Shown here piece after piece: positions 11,750 through 20,828 of a stretch of 64,000 bases of DNA. Source of the DNA: Actinernus sp. WN-2022 (Eukaryota; Cnidaria; Anthozoa; Actiniaria; Actinernidae); NCBI GenBank assembly GCA_030867875.1, contig JAOWCC010000577.1:71853012-71917011 (forward strand). Direction: 5' to 3'. Within the stretch, counting starts at the first letter, position 1. The number at the start of each line of letters is the position of its first letter. A model generated the notes under the pieces. That model ran no database searches and was not told where the DNA came from. It saw only the letters and a list, made by a program, of their open reading frames with translations. The position numbers and the translations under genes are program-made.

Positions 11750-12120
11750 TAATAATAATAATGGCTATATTTATATAGCGCCATATCACCACAGTCTCGT
11801 GGCGCTTTACATATTACTGACATATCCAGTCAGTGAATTATTTCGGACTGCTTTACAGCGCTAATAGCTGCCACGCAGTTTACAATGTTGAGAGTGGTTA
11901 GTGCAATGGCCAGGTTGCTGTACCGGGTGACGATTCCCTGCTCTTTTTCGAGTAGTACAACAGATTCTTTCACGTCCCCTTCAAATACTGATTAGAAGTA
12001 GAAAGAGACAAGGCCAACGGCTTATAAACGTCCCTCCCCAAGGACGCGGCCAGGTTCGAACCCCCGACCTCCCGCACTCTAGACCGTGCTATACCAACTT
12101 GGCTGTTCTACGGGCTTCAA
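11750..12120 (-). mobile_element. tRNA-derived SINE, inverted copy
   Basis: Reverse complement shows an A box in AGTTGGTATAGCACGGTC and a B box GGGTTCGAACC. It then shows AAGCCGTTGGCCTTGTCTC and TTGTAAACTGCGTGGCAGC, the same blocks as the SINE at 1313-1640. The 3' end carries an AAT microsatellite at 11748-11762 next to GGCGCTATATAAATATAGCC. Confidence 0.75.
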
Positions 12121-12639
12121 ACCCAAGTTGCATCTTATATATAGTGACTCTGATCTTTCAGAAGATTGTCCCTATTCTTTAGCAGTTTGAAGACATCTCT
12201 TACATAAATAAGTTTTGGAGATTGGCGATAAGCTTAAATTAACTTCGAAAGGCAAATATTTGACCAGGTGAAGAACTTCAGCACCGTTCTTTGTACTTTG
12301 AGTCGATAATGACATAGATGATGAGTCTATGATTCACTGAGATCACGCGCGAGAATAATAATGTATTCATAATTTGTGAGCGATTCAACCAATCAGAATC
12401 TCTACCCGGATCTGGGTAGATTTACGTCATCAGTATGGAAGTTTTCGGCTCAAGTCTCAGGCATCTCTCTCGGAGGATTGAATTGAACCGCGCGATTAGA
12501 GACGGATGTTTTCTCAGGCTAGGAAATTCCAATTTACAGCATTTTCCATGTTATTTCAATACTTTCATTTTTTTTTCTCGAAAGGATGGAAATAGCATGG
12601 AAAACCACCAGCAATGTCGTAAATTGGCATTTTCAATAT

Positions 12640-12880
12640 TATATTGTTTAGTATATACCACACCAGTGAATATCACTTTTCGCGCGCTCTGATTAGCTAC
12701 TCAAACAGTGAATATATAGTGGTTATTGACCAAGCGTGAGGTCCGGATGGGGGATATTGGTCGAGTTCTTTTTGTGTGTGTATGGACCGAACCCGAAGGG
12801 CGAGGTTCATACACAAAAAATAACGAGACCAATATTCCACCATCCGAACCGAACAGGCTTGGTCAATAAATGTTATATTA
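12640..12880. mobile_element. Foldback MITE remnants
   Basis: Bases 12715-12880 form an imperfect inverted repeat (TGGTTATTGACCAAGCGTGA against AGGCTTGGTCAATAAATG, and GATATTGGTCGAG against GACCAATATTCC). The adjacent 12645-12700 (ACCAGTGAATATCACTTTTC) matches, inverted, a second MITE at about 62270-62355. Two small families are abutted here. Confidence 0.5.
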
Positions 12881-15224
12881 TATGGATTTTGCTGAACAAA
12901 GCGCTAGCTGTGCTTCATTTCTTGTTTTTACCAACAATACATGTACCACTGCAATGGTTTCTTTCGCAAGCTACAGTACCATTGTGTCTGATGGGTGTAA
13001 GAAAATGAAATTCAGTTACGGAAGTTCACCTCGATTTATCCGATAAAACAGCCAAGAAAATCCGGCTAAATGTGTACCAAAACTCTTCAAATCGTCAAAT
13101 ATAATTGTTTATTTGTCATCTTCATCGCTTAGGACAATCTGGCGTCATTTCTTTTGAAGATCTTCAACACTTTGCGAAACATGGTTTTGGCCCCGTGTTC
13201 ACTTGAATGGTGAACCGACAGTTTTCAAATATTTAGCCGACGTTCCTTGCCGTGCTGAACGGAAAGCCCCCATCGTTTGGAGTTCTAAAGACTTCTAAAG
13301 CGAGTTGGAATTCGCCTCCTTTCATGATATTTATTGTGGATCCTGGGTTCGTGAAATGTCTGTAAATGCTTCGCTGAAATAAAGTCAGTGACATATCTTG
13401 GCTCGAACTTCGCCGTTTCTCTTCAAATTTTAGGTTCAGCTAAATCAGGTATATTTTATTAGCTTGTTTTGAATTTGAACAAACGTTTCAGGTGAGTTTG
13501 AGATGTCATTGCCTTGTCTTTTGCCTTGTCTTTGGTGTGTTTTGGCTGGTGTTCAGAAAAGTCGCAAAATACAACTGTCTTTCTTTTCTTTGACTTTGTC
13601 ATGCCTTTCTCTGTGTTTTGTACAACACTGCTCTGTGGCAAAAGGTTTTGCAATGTAATTTATCTTCTGACATTACTTTTTTGTGTTATACTTTGAATTA
13701 ATAACGTATTCTTTCGTAGCTTGTTTCACTAAACATGTCGTGTGGAAATCAACTACTCTGTAGCTCGCAGCGGTCCAAAACCATACCGACCGGTCGTACG
13801 GCGATTTACCGGACCGTTGAAGAACCAACCAGATTTCTCCATTTGCCGGGAGACCAGCTTGCCCTATAATAAATTTAGTTATTATTATTATTATCTCCCC
13901 CCTCAACGCCGGTTTTCGACTTTTATCGGGATCAGTGTAGTCACTGCCAAATAAATCATTCAGTTTAATGTGGTTTCTTTTAATTTGCTTCCTAGAAAAC
14001 GTTCCTTTGTTGGTGGCTCGAAAAATACACTGCGAAACTCAAATTGTGCAAAAACATCGTCAAATAACAACATACTTACCTGTTCACTTGAATTATAGCT
14101 TTTCTCCAGTTGTTCTGTAAAATAATTTTCTTGAGAAAAGAAAAGAAGAAAAACTGAAAAATTTGTTGCGACGGTGAACAAAATCTGAGGTGGGCAATGA
14201 TCATTAGCCAATCAATGATTAGTAGCCAATCAGAGCGTTTAATTTATCGTGGTTATGTTACAAAACTTGTTTGATATTGTTTTACTAATTCCTAATAAGA
14301 ATAGGCTAAATAGTCTAAATGTGGCAGGATAAGACATGATGCCTCGTAGAGATTTAACGTTAACTTTAATAAGAATGAGTTTCTTTATGTGGCGCAATGG
14401 TGCTAGTTTAGCGTAAACTTTGGTAAGTGTTTTCCTGATGTGCTATTTCAAGGATAAACAGCTGTTAAGGGTGAAATAGACGGTTTTCAAAAGTGAATCG
14501 CGGACCAAACATGCGTTCTCTATTTTTATCAATAGGTTGAGGTGCTTTAAATTTGCTCCAAAACAACAAAAAATGGTTACCACATCTAATAAAATTATAA
14601 GTACATTTTGGTAAATTCTGCTAAAATATGATTCATTTATTTTCACACATACGAAGATCTGATAAAAATAACTTGATTATGTTAGGTGGTACGTTGTGTC
14701 GATATGTCATTGTGCTTTTGTCATTTTGAAAACAAAAACGTACGATCTACAATATTACTTGCCGTGCCCAACAAATAATGTTTCATGGAGACCACTTACT
14801 TACAATTACTAATCATAGATATCACTTATGGTTATGTAACCTTATTTCCTTGTATTTACGCGTTCCACGGGTTTTGTTGGTGCACATCTATTTCAAAATC
14901 CTGGACACTTTATAGATGAAAATGTATTTTCATATAATTCAGAAATTACGGATAGAGATGGCAGATAAGTAGATATATATACTATTGAATTGTGGTCTCT
15001 TAATGGATCTAGTTACAATGTACACCTTTTATTTCTAAAGTTATTAATATCAGACAAAGTCTGAGCAGAAATGTGTTTTGCTAGCTTTGTTTCAATTTCT
15101 TCTTAAAGGTTCTCAAGTACGTTAAGGCCTGGTTTTGATATGAAAGTGATAATTTTCACTGTAAGTATCTATCTTAATTACCAACTGCACGAAATCATGC
15201 AGATACATATTAACTCATCATTAA

Positions 15225-16396
15225 GGGAAGAGGTCAAAACAATGGATTTCGAATGGGACCCAATTTTCTGAGGGGAGGTGGTGGGTGGCGGATAATACCC
15301 CCTACCCCTTTTTCGATAGTGATTTTCTCGCGTTGTAAAATAGGGATACATAATTTTAATGTAGATACACGTTCTTCTCTGCCTGTAGAAACTAGAAATA
15401 TAGTTACTTCTTCAATAAGTGTTTTATTCAAGAAGATATTTGTGGTCAAAAATCTAGATTTTGCCAAAATAGGGGGTAGGTTCCGGGTACGACCCCCCTT
15501 CCATCAAAATTGGGTCCCGCCAGAGTACCATTGTTTTGTACGGTGGCCCGGTCAGGTTACCACGTTACCACGTTACCACGATAGAGCCTATCGTGGTAAC
15601 GTGGTTTTGAACGAAATTCAAAACCACGTTAGCACGTTATCACGTTAGGAAAGTCCGCATGGAACTGGGCCTCGAAGCACATGGTTGACAAAAATGACTG
15701 ATATAATGGCAAAGCCTCGTCTTTTCGTTAGTTTTCTTTTTGTTTTATGGTTTCCGTTGTGCAGTAGTCAACAGGGAATCCCGATTCCACCAGATTTTCC
15801 GATATCAACGCATTTGAATGGTTAGCATGTTATATACTGCTGTGTTTATTTCAAAGATCCCTCAACGATTGAGACATTTTAAATTTTAATCAGTTGTCAG
15901 TGGCAGTGGTAAGCTTATATATATGATAAAAACAATTACATTTATAGGAGGGTCTTTTTGTATTGTAGTGCAGGACGTCATACGTGAATATTTCACTGCA
16001 GGCTACCCATATACGCTTATATTATCTCTGTTGCTCACATATCATGCAGTCAGGATGAGGTTAGTCTTGTAAAATTTAAAGTTGGCTTGTTCAGCTTTAC
16101 CTCATCTTCAAACAGATGAAAATCTCCGGGAAAATCTCCGCTCGATTCACTGCCTTCCTTACACTCCGCCATTTTGTTAACCATGTGCTTCGAGGCCCAG
16201 TTCCACGCGGACTTATCTAACGTGGTAACGTGGTTTTGAATTTCGTTCAAAACCACGTTACCACGTTAGGTTCCTAACGTGGTAACGTGGTAACGTGGTT
16301 TTGAATTTCGTTCAAAACCACGTTACCACGTTAGGAGCCTATCGTGGTAACGTGGTAACCTGACCGGGCCACCGTAGTTTTGACCTCTTCCCTAAC
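15225..16396. mobile_element. Outer foldback element hosting a nested MITE
   Basis: GGGAAGAGGTCAAAACAATGG at 15225-15245 and AATTGGGTCCC-type sequence pair with the right arm, which reads AATTGGGTCCC at 15508-15518, then CCATTGTTTTG and, after the nested MITE, ACCTCTTCCC at 16383-16392. Removing the inner element restores one continuous inverted repeat. The outer ends and target duplication are not certain. Confidence 0.5.
15539..16376. mobile_element. Nested MITE with 6-bp target duplication
   Basis: The termini TACGGTGGCCCGGTCAGG and CCTGACCGGGCCACCGTA are perfect inverted repeats that extend inward by about 150 bp. They include several copies of the palindromic block GTGGTAACGTGGTTTTGAA / TTCAAAACCACGTTACCAC. 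The element is flanked by the direct repeat GTTTTG (15533-15538 and 16377-16382). A 6-bp duplication with TAC...GTA ends recalls IS3EU-type transposons from memory; the assignment is tentative. Non-coding. Confidence 0.65.
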
Positions 16397-16821
16397 TCAT
16401 ATTTTGAGGACCACAATTATGCATACAATTTCAATAGCAAATCGGACAATGAATATTCTTGTCACACCAAGGTACACACAGATTTTCTGATTCTCTGATG
16501 CCTGCCTTCACAGTATAACTTCTTTTTTATCCATAAGGAGATGTTGAGCAAAACAGGTCACGTGACCTTGTACTAGATTAATTGATCAGCGGTTTTCGTA
16601 GTGTAAGGGCAGATTTATGTGTCCCCAAGTCCCCAATATTTTTAAACCAAAACGGTTTTAAAGGAATTGTCCTCATTGCCCCATTTGCAGTTGAATGTTC
16701 ATATGAGAAAGGGTCACGTAATACGTCACCTGACTGCAGTTTTCACTTTAAAGTGTTAAAGTTTACGAGTTATGTTAGTATGTGAAATTTGGTAAAGATT
16801 CGCTTAAAATCAATTTCATAA

Positions 16822-16826
16822 CAGAC
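16822..16826. repeat. 5-bp target duplication, left of provirus 1
   Basis: CAGAC at 16822-16826 is repeated exactly at 32339-32343, immediately outside the element's AGTAG...CTACT ends. Extending by one base on either side breaks the match, so the duplication is 5 bp. Confidence 0.8.
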
Positions 16827-16960
16827 AGTAGTATAGTCGGCGTCAAAATGATACCCGTTTTTCTTGCACAAGAAAACTCAAAAAGTGAATTCAGAAATTC
16901 ATTTTTGAGTTTTCTTGTGCAAGAAAAAAGGGTATCAGTTTTGACGCCGACTATACTACT
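16827..16960. repeat. Terminal palindrome, left end of provirus 1
   Basis: AGTAGTATAGTCGGCGTC at the outer edge is mirrored by GACGCCGACTATACTACT at 16943-16960. The arms pair over almost their whole length, with mismatches such as AAAATGATACCCG against CTGATACCCTTT and a small loop near 16890. Single strands could fold into a terminal hairpin. Confidence 0.9.
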
Positions 16961-17061
16961 AGGGGTAACTAAGGGTCATTCAAAGTATCACTAGACATTC
17001 TTGTACATAAAATCCAACTTGATAATCCTATTAGAGATATGATTACATATAGTTATATCGA
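16827..17061 (+). repeat. Left terminal inverted repeat of provirus 1
   Basis: Matches the reverse complement of 32104-32338 with a single difference. The outer 134 bp form a palindrome (listed separately). The inner part contains GTATCACTAGACATTCTTG and ends in TATAGTTATATC, which matches the promoter-like motif found before several genes of this element. Confidence 0.95.
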
Positions 17062-17072
17062 TCTCTTCCACT

Positions 17073-17750
17073 ATGGATTATATATCGTGCCTCCCTCTAG
17101 AAATTCTGACTAAGATCGTAGAGCATGCAGAGCCTTGGTCATTCGCAAGCATCTCAAGGACATCGAAACACCTAAATGGTGCCACATCTCTTGCGCGCTA
17201 CAAAAACGTAGACCAAGTGTTCCGTAAACTAGCACTATGCTTTGGTTTGAGGTCTACTCATAGTGACGACGATCGAGACGAATTGGCTCGAACTTTCGGT
17301 ATTTCCGCAAGCTCCATCGACGATAGCTTTTCTCTTCTCTACGCCAGCGAATATGGTGATCTTAATGCTGTTAAGTGGCTCATCAAGCACTTACGTTTCG
17401 ATATGATGGACAGACACACCAATCACGTTCTACGCGCTGCCCTTGAGCATGGTCATCTTGGTATCGCTAAGTGGCTCATTAAGCACTTCCAGTTCACCAA
17501 AGAGGATAAGGCCGTCAGTTTTGCTATATTAGGTGCCAGTAGGAATGGTCATCTTAATAACGTTAAGTGGCTCATGCGACGTTTTCAGATAACCCTAGAG
17601 TATGAATGCATTGATCTTGCTATAGAATACGCCTGTAACAATGGTCATCTTGATACCGCTAAATGGTTCGTTAAGTGGCAATACTCCCAGCTCACAGAGG
17701 ACGAAAGGGTTGTACTACGCAACTACATGGATGCTCATTCTGCCACGTAG
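17073..17750 (+). CDS. F-box and ankyrin-repeat protein
   Basis: Protein of 225 residues. Residues 4-40 (ISCLPLEILTKIVEHAEPWS then FASISRTSKHLN) look like an F-box, the domain that binds Skp1 in SCF ubiquitin ligases. Residues about 90-205 hold four repeats of the form A..GHL..(A/V)KWLIK, the ankyrin-like repeat common in giant viruses and protists. By family knowledge such proteins bring substrates to a cullin ligase; poxviruses use ankyrin/F-box proteins this way, with the F-box at the C-terminus rather than the N-terminus. The target is unknown. The start at 17073 lies 13 bases after the motif TATAGTTATATC of the left terminal repeat. A partial copy of that repeat (17762-17797) lies just after the stop, so the gene looks like cassette cargo. 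No counterpart in provirus 2. Confidence 0.75.
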   Translation: MDYISCLPLEILTKIVEHAEPWSFASISRTSKHLNGATSLARYKNVDQVFRKLALCFGLRSTHSDDDRDELARTFGISASSIDDSFSLLYASEYGDLNAVKWLIKHLRFDMMDRHTNHVLRAALEHGHLGIAKWLIKHFQFTKEDKAVSFAILGASRNGHLNNVKWLMRRFQITLEYECIDLAIEYACNNGHLDTAKWFVKWQYSQLTEDERVVLRNYMDAHSAT

Positions 17751-17761
17751 GAAGCCAAAGT

Positions 17762-17797
17762 GTCACTAGACATTCTTGTACATAAAATCCAAACTTG
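17762..17797 (+). repeat. Partial internal copy of the terminal repeat
   Basis: GTCACTAGACATTCTTGTAC and ATAAAATCCAAACTTGA repeat the inner terminal-repeat sequence near 16988-17025 in direct orientation. The F-box/ankyrin gene lies between the two copies. Confidence 0.85.
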
Positions 17798-17925
17798 AAG
17801 TATATGTTAAAGGAATGATTATTATACTGTATATTGGCACCGAATGGTATTAGTATATATTCTTTATTCCACGACATTAGCATTCGTTGTCATCTTAGTA
17901 CGCATTAATACCATACAGATCGAAC

Positions 17926-18372
17926 ATGTCGAAGAAGAACTCAAATGTAGACGCCGCAATGCCTGAGACGACTTGTGATTGGTTGATGAGAGGGAAGGAC
18001 TCAAAATGTCCAAAGAAGATTTCGAAGACAACGAAGTTCTGTTCCCAGCACAACTACCAAATCTCAAAAGGCTGTGCCCCATATGTACCATGCTCGAAGT
18101 GCGGTAAAGGATGTCGTACTGATTACGAGCTTTGCTCAGGATGCGACCGTCTCACCATCAAGGTGAAGTCTTCCGGTGTCTATATAAGACGCGCTAAGAA
18201 GTCCAGCAAGAAGCTAGAGGATCCAAGAAAGGAGGAGCCAAACATGGTGGAACTGGAGGTAGCATTGCCCGCAGAACCAAGAGTGCTGGAACCAGTGGAA
18301 GGTCTTGGAGAGTCTCTCAACCATGCGCTCAACGAGGTGTTGGCTGCCTTGAGGAACGAGAAGGATGCTTAG
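17926..18372 (+). CDS. Cys-rich zinc-binding-type protein
   Basis: Protein of 148 residues of unknown function. Two Cys clusters are visible. The first is C-x10-C...FCSQH in residues 17-42 (CDWLMRGKDSKCPKK...KFCSQH), similar in layout to small zinc motifs of giant-virus proteins. The second is CSKCGKGC...LCSGC at about 56-74. A basic stretch (RRAKKSSKKLEDPRKEE) and an acidic amphipathic C-terminus follow. A nucleic-acid or protein-binding role is inference. It precedes the hairpin at 18391-18445 and the TFIIB-like gene on the same strand. No partner in provirus 2, unless the C2H2 protein at 40863-41339 fills the same slot next to TFIIB. Confidence 0.65.
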   Translation: MSKKNSNVDAAMPETTCDWLMRGKDSKCPKKISKTTKFCSQHNYQISKGCAPYVPCSKCGKGCRTDYELCSGCDRLTIKVKSSGVYIRRAKKSSKKLEDPRKEEPNMVELEVALPAEPRVLEPVEGLGESLNHALNEVLAALRNEKDA

Positions 18373-18390
18373 GAATAGCCACGAAAAAAG

Positions 18391-18445
18391 AAAAAAGGAA
18401 GAATGAAGAAGGTCGTTGTGTGGCCCTCTTCATTCTTCCTTTTTT
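18391..18445. repeat. Stem-loop upstream of the TFIIB-like gene
   Basis: Arms AAAAAAGGAAGAATGAAGA and TCTTCATTCTTCCTTTTTT (19 bp, perfect) enclose a 17-base loop and are followed by a run of T. The same arms occur at 27244-27298 with the loop in reverse-complement form. The right arm ends 37 bases before the TFIIB start codon. Confidence 0.92.
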
Positions 18446-18470
18446 TTTTTTCTATTGAACGTACGACATC

Positions 18471-18482
18471 TATAGTTGTATC
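18471..18482 (+). promoter_or_regulatory. TATAGTTGTATC motif before TFIIB-like gene
   Basis: TATAGTTGTATC abuts the start codon at 18483, with TTGAAC 16 bases upstream. The identical 12-mer lies upstream of the polymerase gene (31963-31974, minus strand). Near-copies precede the F-box, capsid and integrase genes. Interpreted as an element-specific core promoter or initiator. Confidence 0.6.
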
Positions 18483-19475
18483 ATGGACGAGCTAGTCAGA
18501 TTGTTTGGTCCTGGAATTCGTAGAAGCCTGAATATCAAACCACAAGTGGAACATATTAACACCAGTGAAACATGTCCTGAGTGTCTCTGTCCCTTTGAAA
18601 TACAAGGAACGGAATTCGTATGTCCCACCTGTGGTCTTGTTTCCGAGATTGAACCATGTGAAGAAACGAAGATCGATATTATTACTACTCGACTGCGTAT
18701 AGTAGGTCCGGACGGGTTTAAGTATCAAAGTGATCTAGACCGCGCAAAACCAAAGCAAAGCGATGATGACATAGAACTGAAACGACGAACGCTACTACAA
18801 GAACTACGAGCATACAACACTATTTACAAACAAAGTTATGATCTATCGTTCCCTATGAACGCGTTAGAAATCGTAGCCGACGCATTCACCCAAGTAATGA
18901 AAGTTTGTCTCAAGCGTAGCGATGCTAAGAAAAATATTTTAGCTGCTCTACTCTACCAGGCATGCATACAATGTGGATTCGTCCGATCTAAAGGTGAGGT
19001 CGCTCGCTTCATGCAACTAAGAAACGAAGGCATCCATAGTGGAGAGGTCTTCATACGTTCTCTGTGTGACGACGATAAGATTGATGTAGACTTGGATGCG
19101 GAGCGCCTAGTTCCTCACATTGCAACGACTTTCCTACAACTAGATCTTGTAGGAGTACCTAGGGACGTTCAACAAATAGTCCACGAGGTCGTTACTAAGG
19201 CAATGGAAAACAATATAGGCCCCAAATCAATGCTTAAGACGAAAGTCGTTGGAGCAAGTTACGAGGTGCTACGTCGCTCCGGATCGTCTATGTCTTTTAA
19301 GGATGTCGTTAAGCGATGTGACATATTTGGAAATGCGGTCAAGCGTTTTGTCAAGGAGTTGTCTTCTTACCATTCCCACTTCGAACCAATCTACACTAAG
19401 CATGGGCTAACTAGCAGTAGGACTTGGCAAAGTGAAAGTGAGAACCATGTTCGTTCCTTTCATAGGAAACGTTGA
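18483..19475 (+). CDS. TFIIB-like transcription initiation factor
   Basis: Protein of 330 residues. A zinc ribbon is formed by C31-x2-C34 and C47-x2-C50 (CPEC...CPTCG), followed by a linker and two alpha-helical repeats resembling TFIIB cyclin folds. The first contains AKKNILAALLYQACIQCGFV (about 140-165) and a helix-turn-helix-like EVARFMQL. The second contains MLKTKVVGASYEVLRRSGSS and MSFKDVVKRC (about 255-290). TFIIB bridges TBP-bound promoters and RNA polymerase II in the nucleus, so a viral version would steer host polymerase to viral promoters. Provirus 2 encodes a clearer TFIIB homologue in a comparable position near its left end. A poxvirus-VLTF3-type factor was considered, but the duplicated cyclin-like layout fits TFIIB better. 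The gene ends 3 bases before the convergent gene at 19479. Confidence 0.78.
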   Translation: MDELVRLFGPGIRRSLNIKPQVEHINTSETCPECLCPFEIQGTEFVCPTCGLVSEIEPCEETKIDIITTRLRIVGPDGFKYQSDLDRAKPKQSDDDIELKRRTLLQELRAYNTIYKQSYDLSFPMNALEIVADAFTQVMKVCLKRSDAKKNILAALLYQACIQCGFVRSKGEVARFMQLRNEGIHSGEVFIRSLCDDDKIDVDLDAERLVPHIATTFLQLDLVGVPRDVQQIVHEVVTKAMENNIGPKSMLKTKVVGASYEVLRRSGSSMSFKDVVKRCDIFGNAVKRFVKELSSYHSHFEPIYTKHGLTSSRTWQSESENHVRSFHRKR

Positions 19476-19478
19476 TTC

Positions 19479-20090
19479 TTACATTCCAAGTTTTTCTCGC
19501 ATTTCCTTTTGCACTTCTTGCTTGAGTTCGGCTCGAACCCGATCCGTGCTTTTTTCACCTATGGAAGCCTTGCGACGAATTTCAGATCTCATGATCTCAT
19601 ACTTATTCGCTTCGTTCAGGATGAGACTGTATTCGGAGTCGGATATGTTTTCATCGCGTAAGGCCTTCGATACTAGATCGCGAATCGTATTGATTTTCGC
19701 CTTTGCCAACATAGTTGTCCTTTCATGCTTAGAAACCTTCATTCCTAACTTCTTAGCTCCAACGGTCGTAGATGCTGAAATTAATCCACATAGACCACCA
19801 ATAACTCCAAGTGGTAGACCAATCACTATTCCAACCCCAGTCAACGCTGCACCCAATCCAGATCCAGATAAGAGCACAGATAGACCTCCAGTTACCACTG
19901 CGATGCCATGAACTATTCCTTGAGAACGTGCATATTTCTTGCGCACACCTTCGTAGTGCCTTTCTTGAACTTCGATGTCCGAAAGCGTGTCTCGGATCGT
20001 TTGCAGTCTAAAGTTCTTTCCAGTGTCACTAGCAATCTGTGGATAGATACTTGGTGCTGATGGAAACGGTTGAATCGAGTCGCCTTCCAT
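19479..20090 (-). CDS. Conserved two-helix membrane protein (about 203 aa)
   Basis: A family shared with provirus 2 (42945-43553). The central part has two hydrophobic, Gly-rich segments (IAVVTGGLSVLLSGSGLGAA and VGIVIGLPLGVIGGLCGLIS). A conserved GAKKLGMKVSKHERTTMLAK motif and a charged helical C-terminus (LVSKALRDENISDSEYSLIL, then KQEVQKEMREKL) follow. It looks like a membrane-active or virion-membrane protein; the function is unknown. I chose the start at 20090 because the TATA-like sequence overlaps the upstream ATG at 20105. Convergent with the TFIIB-like gene. Confidence 0.72.
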   Translation of the reverse strand: MEGDSIQPFPSAPSIYPQIASDTGKNFRLQTIRDTLSDIEVQERHYEGVRKKYARSQGIVHGIAVVTGGLSVLLSGSGLGAALTGVGIVIGLPLGVIGGLCGLISASTTVGAKKLGMKVSKHERTTMLAKAKINTIRDLVSKALRDENISDSEYSLILNEANKYEIMRSEIRRKASIGEKSTDRVRAELKQEVQKEMREKLGM

Positions 20091-20110
20091 TGTAACGTTA
20101 TACATATAGC

Positions 20111-20785
20111 TTACTCAAGCTTCAACACGTATCGTATCGGGCGACCACGGAAGTTTACCACGTTGCCTTTCTCATCACGAATCGTAAGGCGAAGGCTGCT
20201 TTGCATTGTCCCTGGAGCTCGAGTGGTTGTTGGGAGTAGAGAGGCGTATGTCGATTTTGCGAATCTTTCACCTCGGATCTCTATCGTGGCTAGGACTTGT
20301 GATCGTTTTCCATCTCGAATTGAAAAGCTGGAATCCACCACATCACAGTGGACATACACTGTTTCGATATCTTTGAGCACCAGTTCATGAATACCTTTTA
20401 GTACTATCAGCTCGCCGTTATCCCTCGCATCTTTATTACATTCGATGCCCAACAGCGTGCAGAGATTTTCACTTAATTGGATTGGTTTCTTGACTTCTAG
20501 GGTCCAAGCCTCTGTAGGTACAGGTTTCGCGAATTTCACAATGCCAGCATCAATTGCAGGTTTAAAGTATGGTTGGATGCTTGCCATATCGTGATGCCCC
20601 ATAGCGATATTGTATGGGAACCCCACACCTTCTTTATTCCACCACGAGAACGAAGCCTTCGTTTCTAGGTTCCACCAACTGTTCTCAAAAGTGACCTCAA
20701 CTAGCGAAATATTATTGATAAGAATTGGATCGTCGAAGTAGACAGTATGGTCGGCCAATGTTGTGGTGATATATAAGAGAACCAT
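20111..20785 (-). CDS. Candidate penton (minor capsid) protein
   Basis: Protein of about 224 residues, homologous to the tandem pair in provirus 2 (43578-44222 and 44249-44893). All share an N-terminal MV(L/V)LYI...T(V/I)Y(F/L)(D/E)(D/N)PI and a middle segment (VYVHCDVVDSSFSIRDGKRS). All end in a beta-rich LRLTIRDEKGNVVNFRGRPI. That C-terminal pattern (I.I.D..G..V.F..G) is what I associate with penton-like minor capsid proteins of Polintons, single jelly rolls at virion vertices. This is family-level inference. The start at 20785 is chosen by alignment with the provirus 2 copies. Divergent from the gene at 20829 across a 43-base spacer. Confidence 0.55.
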   Translation of the reverse strand: MVLLYITTTLADHTVYFDDPILINNISLVEVTFENSWWNLETKASFSWWNKEGVGFPYNIAMGHHDMASIQPYFKPAIDAGIVKFAKPVPTEAWTLEVKKPIQLSENLCTLLGIECNKDARDNGELIVLKGIHELVLKDIETVYVHCDVVDSSFSIRDGKRSQVLATIEIRGERFAKSTYASLLPTTTRAPGTMQSSLRLTIRDEKGNVVNFRGRPIRYVLKLE

Positions 20786-20828
20786 CTTATGTGTTGAAGG
20801 TATAACTATATATACGTATAACTTCAAC
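20786..20828. promoter_or_regulatory. Bidirectional promoter with palindromic ends
   Basis: Spacer between two divergent start codons. It carries GTTGAAG at one end and CTTCAAC at the other (inverted repeat) around TATAACTATATATACGTATA. This offers the TATAGTTATA-like motif to both genes. The same arrangement occurs at 23603-23636. Confidence 0.6.

Larger units (their letters stand above)
7016..16826. other. Left half of the last kinase intron, repeat-rich
   Basis: No coding exon is visible. Bases 7016-8255, 9600-10270, 12125-12640 and 12890-15200 hold nothing I can name. The rest contains a diverged tandem array, a LINE fragment, foldback MITEs and a SINE, listed separately. Provirus 1 begins at 16827. 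Confidence 0.55.

Noticed and set aside
13459..13954. Overlapping short frames on both strands
   Set aside because: They are short, overlapping and low in complexity, with no domain, splice or codon support.
18391..18460. Hairpin plus T run as a bacterial-type terminator
   Set aside because: The setting is a eukaryotic virus element, and both copies sit before start codons rather than only after genes. A terminator role is possible but not supported.
18483..19475. Poxvirus VLTF3-like late transcription factor
   Set aside because: A zinc ribbon followed by two cyclin-like repeats and the clearer TFIIB homologue in the second element favour TFIIB.
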